Source: Paracoccaceae bacterium (GTDB lineage Bacteria; Pseudomonadota; Alphaproteobacteria; Rhodobacterales; Rhodobacteraceae). Taken from it: a stretch of 64,000 nucleotides of DNA. Shown piece by piece: positions 1 to 8,381 of this stretch. The position numbers and the translations under genes are program-made. The stretch's first letter is position 1; each line of letters starts with the position of its first letter. The notes beneath the pieces are model-generated. The model saw nothing but the letters and a program-made list of their open reading frames with translations. It ran no database searches and had not been told where the DNA came from. The stretch spans positions 1 through 64,000 of the forward strand of contig JABXIA010000120.1 of assembly GCA_013373325.1 (NCBI GenBank), in the 5' to 3' direction.

Positions 1-126
1 ATGAGGGCCATGAGGGCCATGAGGGCCATGAGGGCCATGAGGGCCATGAGGGCCATGAGGGCCATGAGGGCCATGAGGGCCATGAGGGCCATGAGGGCCA
101 TGAGGGCCATGAGGGCCATGAGGGCC
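1..126 (+). repeat. 9-bp tandem repeat, 14 perfect copies
   Basis: The unit ATGAGGGCC is repeated 14 times without a mismatch and probably continues past the left edge of the window. In the frame that joins the downstream gene without a stop it reads Glu-Gly-His, so it codes a histidine-rich tract. The frame that starts at the ATG reads Met-Arg-Ala but ends at 189 and is a shadow. A change of whole 9-bp units would alter tract length without changing frame. Confidence 0.95.
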
Positions 127-1928
127 ATGAAAAATCGTCCGCGGTTTCCACGCAAGCAGAAAAGGCCCATCATCAGTCGGATGCTGTGACAAGCGCCGAG
201 ACGTCCGCCTCCTATGTTTGCCCGATGCACCCGGAAGTGACCTCGGACACGCCCGGTTCCTGTCCAAAATGCGGCATGGACCTCGTCCCGCAGGCCGAGG
301 CCGGAGAGCACGTGCACCACGGCCATCACGCCGAACCGGCCACGGAGCCGACAGGCCCCTATACCTGCCCCATGCACCCGGAGGTCACCTCTGACACGCC
401 CGGCTCCTGCCCGAAATGCGGCATGGACCTCGTCCCGCAGGCCGAGGCCGGGGAACACGCGCATCACGAACATGGCCATCACGCCGAACCGGCCGCAGAG
501 CCGAAAGGCCCCTACATCTGCCCGATGCACCCGGAGGTGACTTCCGACACACCCGGGTCCTGCCCTAAGTGCGGCATGGACCTCGTCCCGCAGGCCGAGG
601 CCGGGAAACATGCGGACCACGGCCACGGCCATCACGCCGAACCGGCCACGGAGCCGACAGGCCCCTACACCTGCCCCATGCACCCGGATGTCGCCTCCGA
701 CACACCGGGTTCCTGCCCCAAGTGTGGCATGGACCTCGTCCAGCAGGCCGAGGCCGGAAAGCATGCGCATGGTGGACATGGCGGTCACAAGCACCACAAG
801 GACATGCCAGCGCAAGAGGGCCAAGGAGAGCACGCCGCGCATGGCGCCCACGAACAGCAGGATGCGCATGGCGCGCATCATGGCCACACAGGCCACGGCG
901 CGGCGCCAGACATCCCGGGGATCGAACCGCATTTCATGTCAATGGTCGAACTCACCGAAGGCAAACCGGTCAGCCCCGACGGATTGGTCATGGAATGGAT
1001 AGACGCGCCCTTTGGCCCCTTCTTCCCGGGTCTTCCGGGCGGTCTGCACCTGGACCTGACCCTCGATGGAGACAGCGTCGCGGGCACCGCGGTCAGAGGG
1101 ATGAAGATGGCGGCGCTGCCATCAGGCGTTGCTCTCGAAGACTTCGCTGATCATCTTGCGGACGCGGTGCCCTTGTCGCCGGTGGCAATGCGCGAACTGG
1201 CTTGCCGTGCTGCCGAGAAGGCTACCGGACAAACTGCACCCAAGGACACTCTGGCCGCCCGCGCCGCAGCAGTGGAACGCGAACGGATTGCAAGCCATCT
1301 CAACTGGCTGGCCGGGTTGGCTCGACAAGCGGGCCTTGCACCGCTGGGGCGCCGGGCGGCGGCCATGGAACACCGCGTCCGGACGGCTAAAGCGGATGAG
1401 GTGGCAGAGCAAGCAACTTCTATAACGAGCCTTCTGTACGGTGCACTCAACCGATCACTTATGGGACCAAAACTGACCGGGATCGGGACGCTTCAGGGAG
1501 CATCGGAAGGTCCTGTGGCACGTGCGGCGGACCATGCGTCCGATGCCAGACACGGCGACGGGGTCTACGACGAATTAGGTTTCGAACCGATCACGCAGGA
1601 TGAAGGCGACGCCATGGCGCGGCTCCGCCAGCGCTGCGCAGAAATCGGGCAAAGCCTTGACCTGATATCGGCGGCGGGCGCGACCGCGATGCCAGAGATG
1701 CCGCGTGCAACAGGCGACGGCCACGGCACGGCAACGTTGGAAACACCGCGCGGACCCGCAACGCTGCACCTGACATTAAAGGGCGGTACAGTCGCCTCGG
1801 CCCATCTGAAGACGCCGTTCTCCGACCTCGCCGCGCATGTGCCCGACCTGATAAAGCAGATGGAACTTGCCGACGCACTGACCGCAATCGCCTCGCTCGA
1901 TCTCGATCCCTGGAGCGCGACCCAATGA
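3..1928 (+). CDS. Metal-binding fusion protein: (EGH)n tract, four HMBD modules, NuoD/hydrogenase large-subunit-like domain (5' partial)
   Basis: The open frame runs from the left edge with no stop, so the start lies outside the window; a GTG at 186 is only an internal candidate. Fourteen EGH triplets are followed by four near-identical modules (Cys codons at 219, 366, 519 and 672) with the pattern CPMHPxV ... CPKCGMDLV of the heavy-metal-binding domain found on copper ATPases and CusB-type proteins. His-rich linkers separate them. From about nt 930 the sequence resembles the 49-kDa NuoD / group 4 hydrogenase large subunit: a GPFFPGLPGG segment aligns with GPQHPSTHG of NuoD, and ERERIASHLNWL matches a conserved helix. 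The histidines of that loop and the hydrogenase cysteines are missing, so normal quinone or NiFe chemistry is unlikely. The stop overlaps nuoH by ATGA. A role in metal-responsive control or assembly of the membrane arm is inference. Confidence 0.8.
   Translation, partial: EGHEGHEGHEGHEGHEGHEGHEGHEGHEGHEGHEGHEGHEGHEKSSAVSTQAEKAHHQSDAVTSAETSASYVCPMHPEVTSDTPGSCPKCGMDLVPQAEAGEHVHHGHHAEPATEPTGPYTCPMHPEVTSDTPGSCPKCGMDLVPQAEAGEHAHHEHGHHAEPAAEPKGPYICPMHPEVTSDTPGSCPKCGMDLVPQAEAGKHADHGHGHHAEPATEPTGPYTCPMHPDVASDTPGSCPKCGMDLVQQAEAGKHAHGGHGGHKHHKDMPAQEGQGEHAAHGAHEQQDAHGAHHGHTGHGAAPDIPGIEPHFMSMVELTEGKPVSPDGLVMEWIDAPFGPFFPGLPGGLHLDLTLDGDSVAGTAVRGMKMAALPSGVALEDFADHLADAVPLSPVAMRELACRAAEKATGQTAPKDTLAARAAAVERERIASHLNWLAGLARQAGLAPLGRRAAAMEHRVRTAKADEVAEQATSITSLLYGALNRSLMGPKLTGIGTLQGASEGPVARAADHASDARHGDGVYDELGFEPITQDEGDAMARLRQRCAEIGQSLDLISAAGATAMPEMPRATGDGHGTATLETPRGPATLHLTLKGGTVASAHLKTPFSDLAAHVPDLIKQMELADALTAIASLDLDPWSATQ
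219..765 (+). repeat. Tandem array of four HMBD-coding units (147-153 bp period)
   Basis: Four units begin with TGC codons at 219, 366, 519 and 672 and are nearly identical at the DNA level, including silent positions, in both the Cys/His motif and the linker. Periods are 49, 51 and 51 codons. Such close nucleotide identity points to recent duplication within the gene, or to gene conversion, not to old separate domains. Confidence 0.9.
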
Positions 1929-2824
1929 GCATCGCGGTGATTATCCTCGCTCTCGCGATCGGCTGCTACGCCGTGGCCGTTCTGGAAGGCTGGGCCGTCC
2001 ATGGACGCCTCAGCCTCACACGGCCGGCGACCTCGGCGCTAGCGCTGCTGGGCCGCGAACAGATCCTGCCGCGCACATCTGACAGGCTGTTTTTCGAGGC
2101 TGGCCCGGTCCTCTTGCTGGTCGCGGGCCTGTTGTCAGTCGCCGTTATCCCACTGGCACCGGGGCTGATCATCACCGATCTGGCCATCGGCGCGTTGTTT
2201 CTGAACGCCGCGCTGGCTTACGTGCTGGTTGCGCTTATCATGGCCGGCTGGGGGCCGAACGGGGCCTACGGGATGATCGGCGGCTGGCGCTTTCTGGGCC
2301 AGTTCGTCGCCTATGCCATGCTGATCGTGATGCCCATAACGGCAGTTGCGATGCGGGCCGAGTCGCTCTCCACCACGCAGATCGTCCTGTCGCAGGCGGC
2401 CTTGTGGAACGTCGCCTATCAGCCCATCGGCTTCGTCCTGTTCGTCATCGCGGCGATGGGTGTCGCCTGGCTGCCGCCCATCGACCTGCCCACCGGCGGC
2501 GGCGATCTGGCGGGTGGAGTCGAGGCCGAATACACCGGCGCGCGGCTGGCCGTCCTGCGACTGGCGCGGCTTGTGATCATCGTCGCACTGGCCAGCGCGA
2601 CCGTTACCTTCTACCTCGGCGGCTGGCTTGGACCGTGGCTGCCGGGCTGGGCCTGGACTGCGCTCAAGACACTTGGTGTAGCGGCCGCGATGCTGATGCT
2701 CGGGCCGCGCCTGCCGCGCCTGCGCGAGGCGAAGTATCTGGAACTGAGCTGGAAGCTCGGCATCACCCTGGCGCTGGCCAATATCTTCCTTGTGGGCGTC
2801 ATCGCCCTCGTGGTGCCGATATGA
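1925..2824 (+). CDS. nuoH: NuoH-like membrane subunit (complex I / group 4 hydrogenase family)
   Basis: The 299-residue protein is almost all hydrophobic helices and matches the NuoH/HycD family, which joins the peripheral and membrane arms of complex I and helps form the quinone cavity. The loop IDLPTGGGDLAGGVEAEYTG corresponds to FDLPEAE...GYNTEYSG of NuoH. The spacing is kept, but the PEAE acidic residues are replaced by TGGG, while the later E-A-E-Y is retained. The start overlaps the stop of the metal-binding fusion gene (ATGA) and the stop overlaps nuoJ (ATGA), which indicates translational coupling. The protein is somewhat shorter than ordinary NuoH (about 320-345 residues). The family call is firm; NADH-quinone activity is not implied. 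Confidence 0.85.
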   Translation: MSIAVIILALAIGCYAVAVLEGWAVHGRLSLTRPATSALALLGREQILPRTSDRLFFEAGPVLLLVAGLLSVAVIPLAPGLIITDLAIGALFLNAALAYVLVALIMAGWGPNGAYGMIGGWRFLGQFVAYAMLIVMPITAVAMRAESLSTTQIVLSQAALWNVAYQPIGFVLFVIAAMGVAWLPPIDLPTGGGDLAGGVEAEYTGARLAVLRLARLVIIVALASATVTFYLGGWLGPWLPGWAWTALKTLGVAAAMLMLGPRLPRLREAKYLELSWKLGITLALANIFLVGVIALVVPI

Positions 2825-3339
2825 GCCTTGCCACCGCTCTGTTTCTCGCCTTTTTCGGCACCGCCGCGATCTGGTTCGGGGTGGTCGTCTTTCGCACACA
2901 TTCGATGGTGCGTTCGGCCATTGCGCTCCTGTTCAGTCAGACCGCCATCGGGGCGATGTTCCTTGTCATGCAGGCCGAATTTCTGGGCGTGCTCCAGATC
3001 ATGATGATGGCCACGGAGATGAGCGTCATGGCGATTTTCATGGTCATGTTCATGATGGACCCCGGCGGCATGGGCAAGATGGACATGACGCACCAGAAAC
3101 GCCTGTCGCTCTGGGCGGGCGGGATTGGCTTGGTCGCCGCACTGGTGGTGATCTGGACCGCCGGCTGGCAAGGCCCCGTGCCCGACGTGCCCGGGGCCGA
3201 TGAACAGGCGCGCTTGCTGGGCCGCGAACTGCTGGGCCGCTCCATGTTCATTTTTGAAAGCGCGGCGCTGATGATCCTGACCGCGATGATCGCGGCGACC
3301 ATGGTCGCGATCGCCCCGCAAGAAAAGGATAGCCAATGA
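2821..3339 (+). CDS. nuoJ: NuoJ-like membrane subunit
   Basis: This 172-residue membrane protein has about five predicted helices. A central segment, QAEFLGVLQIMMMATEMSVM, fits the family's helix 3, which links the quinone-side and antiporter-like parts of the arm. The C-terminal helix follows a longer soluble loop, as in NuoJ. It starts with the ATG that overlaps the nuoH stop and ends overlapping nuoK by ATGA. The position between H and K is the usual nuo order once nuoI is omitted, and no nuoI is present here. Confidence 0.85.
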   Translation: MSLATALFLAFFGTAAIWFGVVVFRTHSMVRSAIALLFSQTAIGAMFLVMQAEFLGVLQIMMMATEMSVMAIFMVMFMMDPGGMGKMDMTHQKRLSLWAGGIGLVAALVVIWTAGWQGPVPDVPGADEQARLLGRELLGRSMFIFESAALMILTAMIAATMVAIAPQEKDSQ

Positions 3340-3647
3340 TCCCGGAACTCATGATCGCGCTCAGCGTCGGTGCGGCGCTTTTCGGCGTTGGCCTCTATGG
3401 TGCGCTCAGCCAGACCAACCTTGTGATGATCATCATGGGGGTCGAGTTGATCCTTGCCGCGGCACTGCTCAATCTCGTGGCGTTCTGGCGCTATCTGCAC
3501 CCCGATGTGACAGCGGCGAAGATGTTCGTGCTGATCGTCATGGCGGTGATGGCGGTCGAGATGGCCGTGGGTTTCGGCATCGCCATCGCCCGGTTCCGCT
3601 CGCGCGGGTCGGTCGAGATGGAAGAAGCGCGGGAGCTCAGGGGGTGA
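3336..3647 (+). CDS. nuoK: NuoK-like membrane subunit
   Basis: At 103 residues with three hydrophobic helices, this has the size and pattern of NuoK (MrpC-like). The second helix holds a glutamate in IMGVELILAAALLNLVAFW, which matches the membrane glutamate conserved for proton transfer. The third helix also carries a glutamate (VEMAVG). It starts inside the nuoJ stop (ATGA) and ends inside the GTG start of nuoL (GTGA), so H, J, K and L form one coupled block. Confidence 0.9.
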   Translation: MIPELMIALSVGAALFGVGLYGALSQTNLVMIIMGVELILAAALLNLVAFWRYLHPDVTAAKMFVLIVMAVMAVEMAVGFGIAIARFRSRGSVEMEEARELRG

Positions 3648-5542
3648 TCTGGCTTTCGCTGACGATCCTCGCGCCTTTGGGCGCGGGCCTGACGACACTT
3701 GCGCTCCGGCGCATGCCCGAGGCGATTGCGCTGACCGGTGCGGCCTTGGGCCTTGCCGGGGCGATTGCTCTGTTGGCCGGGGTGGCGGGCGGTGCGGATG
3801 TCACGGCCACCCTGCCCTTCCTGCCGGACCTGCCGATCCGGCTGGTGGCCAACCCGCTGACGGCAACGCTGGCGCTGGTCGTCGCGACCGTCGCGGCGAT
3901 GGTCCTGACCTATGCGGCGGGTTACATGTCCCATGACCCCGAGCGCCCCCGCTTTTTCGGCACCATGCTGATGTTCGTGGCCGCGATGCAGCTTCTGGTG
4001 CTGTCGGGGGACTGGATCACCCTGCTGGCCGCGTGGGAGATGATTGGTTTTGCCTCCTACCTTCTGATCGGCTTCTGGCATAGGCGAAAGGGCGTGCCCG
4101 GAGCGGCCATGCGGGCATTCCTCTATACCCGGACGGCCGATCTGGGCCTCTACCTCGCGGCCTTCCTGCTGATCGGTATCGCCGGAACCTCCGAGATTTC
4201 GGCCACGCTTTCCACCACCGGCACCCCGGCGCTGATCGCAGGGCTGCTGCTCTTGTTTGCGGCGATGGGGAAGTCGGCGCAGGTGCCGATGCAGGACTGG
4301 CTGATGCGGGCGATGGCGGGGCCAACGCCGGTGTCTGCCCTGCTCCACTCGGCCACGCTGGTGGCGGCGGGGGCGATCCTGCTGATCCGGACCGCGCCGA
4401 TGCTGCCCGGCGGCGCGCTTCTGGCCATCGGGATTGTCGGCGGGGCGACGGCGGTGATTGCCGGGCTGATGGCACTGGCCGCAACAGACCTCAAGCGTCT
4501 GCTCGCCGCCTCGACCGCCAGCCAGTACGGGCTGATGCTGATCGCGGTGGGGGCCGGCGCGCCCGTTGCCGCGCTTTTGCATCTGATCGCGCATGCCGCG
4601 ATCAAATCGGCGCTCTTTCTCGGCGCAGGCGTCTTTCAGCACGACCGCGAGAGCACCGATCTGGACACGCTTGCCGGCGTGGGCCGCGCCCGGCCCGGCA
4701 TTTTTGCGGGCTTTGCACTGGCCGCGCTGGCGCTGGCCGGGCTGCCACCGCTCGCCGCCTTCTATTCCAAGGACGCAATCCTCGCCGCGGCTCTCGATAG
4801 CCCCTCTGCCGCGTGGTTTCTGCCGCTGGCCCTTGCTGGGTCGGTGCTGACCGGGGCTTATATGGGCCGGGCATTGAAGGTGCTGTGGTCCGGCACGCCG
4901 GAGAAGCCCCGCGATAAGGTGCCGCTCATGGCCGTCGGCATGGGCGTTCTCGTGATACTCGCCGCGACTCTGGGCTTCGCTTTCAAACCGCTGGAGGCGA
5001 TGCTGGGCGCGCATCTGGCCGAGCCCGGCTGGATCGTCCCGGCCATGGGGCTGGCGGTGGGTCTGGCCGGGCTGGCGCTTGGCTGGCTGCTGGCCCCCGC
5101 CCGCCTTCTGGGTCCGCTGCTTGCGCCAGCACGAAACGGCTTCCCGCTCGCAGGTGGCATGGACGCCCTCGTGGTCCGCCCGACGCTGGCCCTGGCACGG
5201 CTCTGCGACCGCCTGGATGCCTGGATCATCCGCCGTGTCGTGCTGGGCGGCATCGTCGCAGGTACACAAGCATTGTCACGCCGGATCGAACGCGCCGAAG
5301 ACAGTCTTCTGGCGCTGCTCAACGCGGTGGGCAGGCTCAACCTGTCCCTCGGGCTGGCCAGCCTGCGTTTTGACCGCGACACCATCGATCGTGCGATCTT
5401 TGGCCTTGTCGATCGCACAATCGCCCTCGGCACCCGCGCCCGCCGTCTGCAAAGCGGCCTTATCCACCGCGAAATGGCGCTGACCGTCGCCGGAATCGCT
5501 CTCGTCACCGGCGTACTCCTCGCCGCCCCGTTCTACTTCTGA
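3644..5542 (+). CDS. nuoL: NuoL-like antiporter subunit
   Basis: This 632-residue protein is a full-length NuoL, a proton-pumping antiporter-like subunit of the complex I membrane arm. The key buried residues are present: Glu132 in WEMIGFASYL, Lys210 in GKSAQVPMQDWL with the following GPTPVSALLHSAT signature, and Lys321 in HAAIKSALFLGAG. The C-terminal third has an amphipathic stretch and a last hydrophobic helix, as expected for the lateral helix of NuoL. The start is GTG and overlaps the nuoK stop. Retention of the pump residues argues that the membrane arm still moves ions although the NuoD- and NuoH-like parts have changed. Confidence 0.92.
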   Translation: MIWLSLTILAPLGAGLTTLALRRMPEAIALTGAALGLAGAIALLAGVAGGADVTATLPFLPDLPIRLVANPLTATLALVVATVAAMVLTYAAGYMSHDPERPRFFGTMLMFVAAMQLLVLSGDWITLLAAWEMIGFASYLLIGFWHRRKGVPGAAMRAFLYTRTADLGLYLAAFLLIGIAGTSEISATLSTTGTPALIAGLLLLFAAMGKSAQVPMQDWLMRAMAGPTPVSALLHSATLVAAGAILLIRTAPMLPGGALLAIGIVGGATAVIAGLMALAATDLKRLLAASTASQYGLMLIAVGAGAPVAALLHLIAHAAIKSALFLGAGVFQHDRESTDLDTLAGVGRARPGIFAGFALAALALAGLPPLAAFYSKDAILAAALDSPSAAWFLPLALAGSVLTGAYMGRALKVLWSGTPEKPRDKVPLMAVGMGVLVILAATLGFAFKPLEAMLGAHLAEPGWIVPAMGLAVGLAGLALGWLLAPARLLGPLLAPARNGFPLAGGMDALVVRPTLALARLCDRLDAWIIRRVVLGGIVAGTQALSRRIERAEDSLLALLNAVGRLNLSLGLASLRFDRDTIDRAIFGLVDRTIALGTRARRLQSGLIHREMALTVAGIALVTGVLLAAPFYF

Positions 5543-5553
5543 GGATCGCGCCC

Positions 5554-7014
5554 ATGCCGCTTCTGACCATTGCCACCTTCCTGCCCATCCTTGCCGGTCT
5601 CGCGCTCATGGCGCTGCCCGACCGGTCCACGCGAACGGCACATGCGGTGTCCATCGCCGCCACGGGGGCCGTGTTCCTGATCACACTGGCAATCTGGGCG
5701 CGCGGCATCGTGGCCGGAGACTTCGCCCAGGTCGAGGAAATCGCCTGGATCCCCGCCATCGGCGCGGCCTACCGGCTGGGCGTGGACGGATTGAGCCTGC
5801 CTCTGGTGCTGCTGACCTCGCTTCTGTTTTTCCTGTCGGCGTTGTATTCGGCGCGGATCGGGGAGCGGGCGGCCTCCTATGTGGTGCTCATGCTGATGCT
5901 GGAAACCGCCTCGCTCGGCACGTTCATGGCGCTTGACGGCCTGCTCTTCTACGTCTTCTTCGAGGTCTCGCTGGTCGGCATGTACTTCATGATCGCAGGC
6001 TGGGGCTATGAAGAGCGTCAGCGGGCCGCACTCATGTTCTTTCTCTACACGCTTCTGGGCTCGCTGCCGCTCCTGCTGGCGATCATCGGGCTTTACCTCG
6101 GATCGGGCACCTTCGACATGCGTGTCTGGGTCGAGGGCACCGCACTGGGCGGGCTTCCTGCCATGCTGGCGCTGATCGCGATGCTCGTGACCTTCGCGGT
6201 CAAGATCCCGGCCTTCCCGGTCCACACCTGGCTTCCGGCGGCGCATGTGCAGGCGCCCACGGCGGGCAGCGTGATCCTGGCCGGCGTGATGCTGAAATTC
6301 GGTACCTACGGGCTTGTGCGCTTTGCCTACCAGATGACGCCCGAGGCCTTCGCACAGGCCGGACAGGTGATCCTCGCCTTCGGGGTGGTCAGCGCGCTAT
6401 ACGGGGCCTTCGCGGCACTGGCGCAGAGCGACCTGAAAAAGATGATCGCCTACACGTCCGTTAACCATATGGGGTACGTGGTGATGGGCGTCGCCATTGC
6501 TGCACTGGCGACAGAGCCGCGCATCCGGACCATCGCATTGGATGGCGCAACCCTGCAAATGGTCAGCCACGGTCTGGTCACGGGCGCGCTCTTTTTCCTT
6601 GTGGGGATGTTGCAGGACCGAGCCCATACCCGCGGAATCGGCGATTTCGGCGGGCTGCTGGGCCGTGTGCCGTGGCTTGGCTGGGCCTTCATCCTGTCGG
6701 CTTTCGCCTCTCTCGGGCTGCCGGGGCTCGCACACTTCCCGGCCGAATTCCAGATCTTCCTTGCCACGCTGAACGGCATGCCCTGGGGGTTGATCGCGAT
6801 CCTGGCCATCGTGATCACCGCAGCACTCTACCTGCGCGCCATCGCCGGCGTCTTCCTGGGCGAGATGAACGACAAATGGGCCGACATGCCGGATCTGGAT
6901 AGGCGTGAAAAGCTAGTGATCCTGCCGCTTCTCGTCCTGACCGTTCTGATCGGTGTCGCGCCCGGCTGGCTGATTGACATGATCCACACCACTATGATGG
7001 GCCTCGGCAACTGA
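5554..7014 (+). CDS. nuoM: NuoM-like antiporter subunit
   Basis: The 486-residue product is a full-length NuoM. It shows YVFFEVSLVGMYFMIAGWG with the buried glutamate, VTFAVKIPAFPVHTWLPAAH with the central lysine and the antiporter signature, and SDLKKMIAYTSVNHMGY. It begins 11 bp after nuoL with a purine-rich GAGGATCG just upstream, and its stop overlaps the nuoN ATG (ATGA). It belongs to the same coupled operon and should sit between the L- and N-like subunits in the membrane. Confidence 0.93.
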   Translation: MPLLTIATFLPILAGLALMALPDRSTRTAHAVSIAATGAVFLITLAIWARGIVAGDFAQVEEIAWIPAIGAAYRLGVDGLSLPLVLLTSLLFFLSALYSARIGERAASYVVLMLMLETASLGTFMALDGLLFYVFFEVSLVGMYFMIAGWGYEERQRAALMFFLYTLLGSLPLLLAIIGLYLGSGTFDMRVWVEGTALGGLPAMLALIAMLVTFAVKIPAFPVHTWLPAAHVQAPTAGSVILAGVMLKFGTYGLVRFAYQMTPEAFAQAGQVILAFGVVSALYGAFAALAQSDLKKMIAYTSVNHMGYVVMGVAIAALATEPRIRTIALDGATLQMVSHGLVTGALFFLVGMLQDRAHTRGIGDFGGLLGRVPWLGWAFILSAFASLGLPGLAHFPAEFQIFLATLNGMPWGLIAILAIVITAALYLRAIAGVFLGEMNDKWADMPDLDRREKLVILPLLVLTVLIGVAPGWLIDMIHTTMMGLGN

Positions 7015-8381
7015 TGGAGATGGGCCGCGATCTTGCCCTTCTGGCGCCGGAGCTGACGCTGGCCGCCGCGGCGATGCTGATGATCGTTGCGGAGATGTTT
7101 CGCGCGGCGCGGCTGGTGCTGGCCATCGGGCTGGCCGGGCTTGCGGCGGCGACGATCCTGACGCTGCCGATGCTGAGCGTCGACGCCACCGTCTTCGGCG
7201 GCACCTACCGGATCGACCTGATTTCGGGCTGGGCCAAGCTGATCCTGCTGCCCGGCACCGCACTGTCCCTGCTGCTGGTCCGGGCCGAGATTGCTGGCCG
7301 CCGGCGCGAGGGCAGCGTTCAATCCCTCGTCGTGCTGGTGACCCTCGGCGCGCTGATGCTGTCGGGGGCGGGCGACATGATGGTGGTGGTGATCGGTGTC
7401 GTGCTCACCGGTCTGGGCTCTTTCGCGCTTGTGGCCTGGCCGCGCGACGATGCGGCCACCGAAGCGGCGATGAAATACCTCGTCTTCGGGGCGGTCACCG
7501 GATCGGTGATGATCTACGGGCTGACCTTCTGGTTTGGGGGCTCCGGTTCGACGCTGTTTTCGAAACTTGGCCAGTTGCAGGGCCAGACACTTGTGATCAT
7601 CACCGGGCTGATCGCCATCATCGTCGGTCTGGGTTACAAGGGAGCTCTGGTGCCGTTCCATTTCTGGGCACCGGACGCCTATCAGGGGGCGCCCGTCTCG
7701 ATCGCGGCCTACCTGTCCGTCATCACCAAGGCGGCCGCCTTTTTCGCCTTCGCACAGGTCCTGCGCGACCTGCCCCGTGACGGTGGCTGGCCTCTGGCAC
7801 TGGCGGTGATCGCGGCGGCGACAATGACCTATGGCTATCTCGCCGCACTGGTGCAGACCTACCTTGTGCGCCTCATCGCTTATTCCTCGGTGGCACAGTC
7901 GGGATATTTCCTGATGGGCGTCGTGGCCCTTGGGGCCAGCGGCTTTGCCGTTCCGGGCATTCTGGTCTTTGCCGCCGCCTACGTGGCGATGAACCTCGGC
8001 GCCTTTGCGGTTGTCCTGCTGGCCGGGCGCAATCTGGGCGATCTTGAAGGCTTTGGTCGCACCCATCCGTGGCTCGGCGCGGCGATGGTGGTGTTCCTGC
8101 TGTCACTGACCGGCATCCCGCCGCTTTTCGGTTTCGTGGGCAAGTTCTACCTGCTCTCGGCAGCGGTCGAGGCCGGGTATCTGTGGCTTGCGATCATCGG
8201 CATCCTGAACTCGGTGCTGGCGCTCGGGGTTTATCTGCGGCTGGTGGTGCCGATGTATCGAACTTCTTCGACAGAGCACCCATCAGAGGTGGGCGCTGTT
8301 CTGGCCCAAGGAACAGTCGTGGTCACCGTGCTTGCCACGCTGCTCATCGGGCTCGCGGCCGGAATCCTGCCCGGGCCGTAG
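7014..8381 (+). CDS. nuoN: NuoN-like antiporter subunit
   Basis: The 455-residue product is a NuoN homologue, the third antiporter-like subunit. Recognisable family segments are GYKGALVPFHFWAPDAYQGA with the conserved lysine, VQTYLVRLIAYSSVAQSGY, and a C-terminal YLRLVVPMY. It starts with the ATG overlapping the nuoM stop. It is the last gene of the operon; 160 bp later an insertion sequence begins, so any further downstream gene may have been displaced. No electron-transfer subunit (NuoB, C, E, F, G or I) lies downstream. Confidence 0.92.
   Translation: MEMGRDLALLAPELTLAAAAMLMIVAEMFRAARLVLAIGLAGLAAATILTLPMLSVDATVFGGTYRIDLISGWAKLILLPGTALSLLLVRAEIAGRRREGSVQSLVVLVTLGALMLSGAGDMMVVVIGVVLTGLGSFALVAWPRDDAATEAAMKYLVFGAVTGSVMIYGLTFWFGGSGSTLFSKLGQLQGQTLVIITGLIAIIVGLGYKGALVPFHFWAPDAYQGAPVSIAAYLSVITKAAAFFAFAQVLRDLPRDGGWPLALAVIAAATMTYGYLAALVQTYLVRLIAYSSVAQSGYFLMGVVALGASGFAVPGILVFAAAYVAMNLGAFAVVLLAGRNLGDLEGFGRTHPWLGAAMVVFLLSLTGIPPLFGFVGKFYLLSAAVEAGYLWLAIIGILNSVLALGVYLRLVVPMYRTSSTEHPSEVGAVLAQGTVVVTVLATLLIGLAAGILPGP

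Noticed and set aside
1-189. Open frame coding repeated Met-Arg-Ala
   Set aside because: It is an out-of-frame reading of the EGH repeat and ends in a short tail. The EGH frame joins the long metal-binding protein without a stop.
219-765. CRISPR-like array
   Set aside because: The regular repeats are protein-coding HMBD modules with a period of about 150 bp, without unique spacers.
569-1150. Frames overlapping the HMBD region in other phases, and antisense frames of 1122-2002
   Set aside because: They have GC-rich shadow composition and no domain match, and lie wholly inside a clear gene.
3491-5269. Minus-strand frame of 592 codons opposite nuoK and nuoL
   Set aside because: The Gln/Arg/His-rich composition is typical of an antisense shadow of a hydrophobic high-GC gene, and nuoL is unmistakable.
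1-8381. A normal NADH dehydrogenase (complex I) operon
   Set aside because: No NADH, flavin or iron-sulfur subunits are present, and the NuoD-like and NuoH-like parts have lost key residues. Only the membrane arm is typical.
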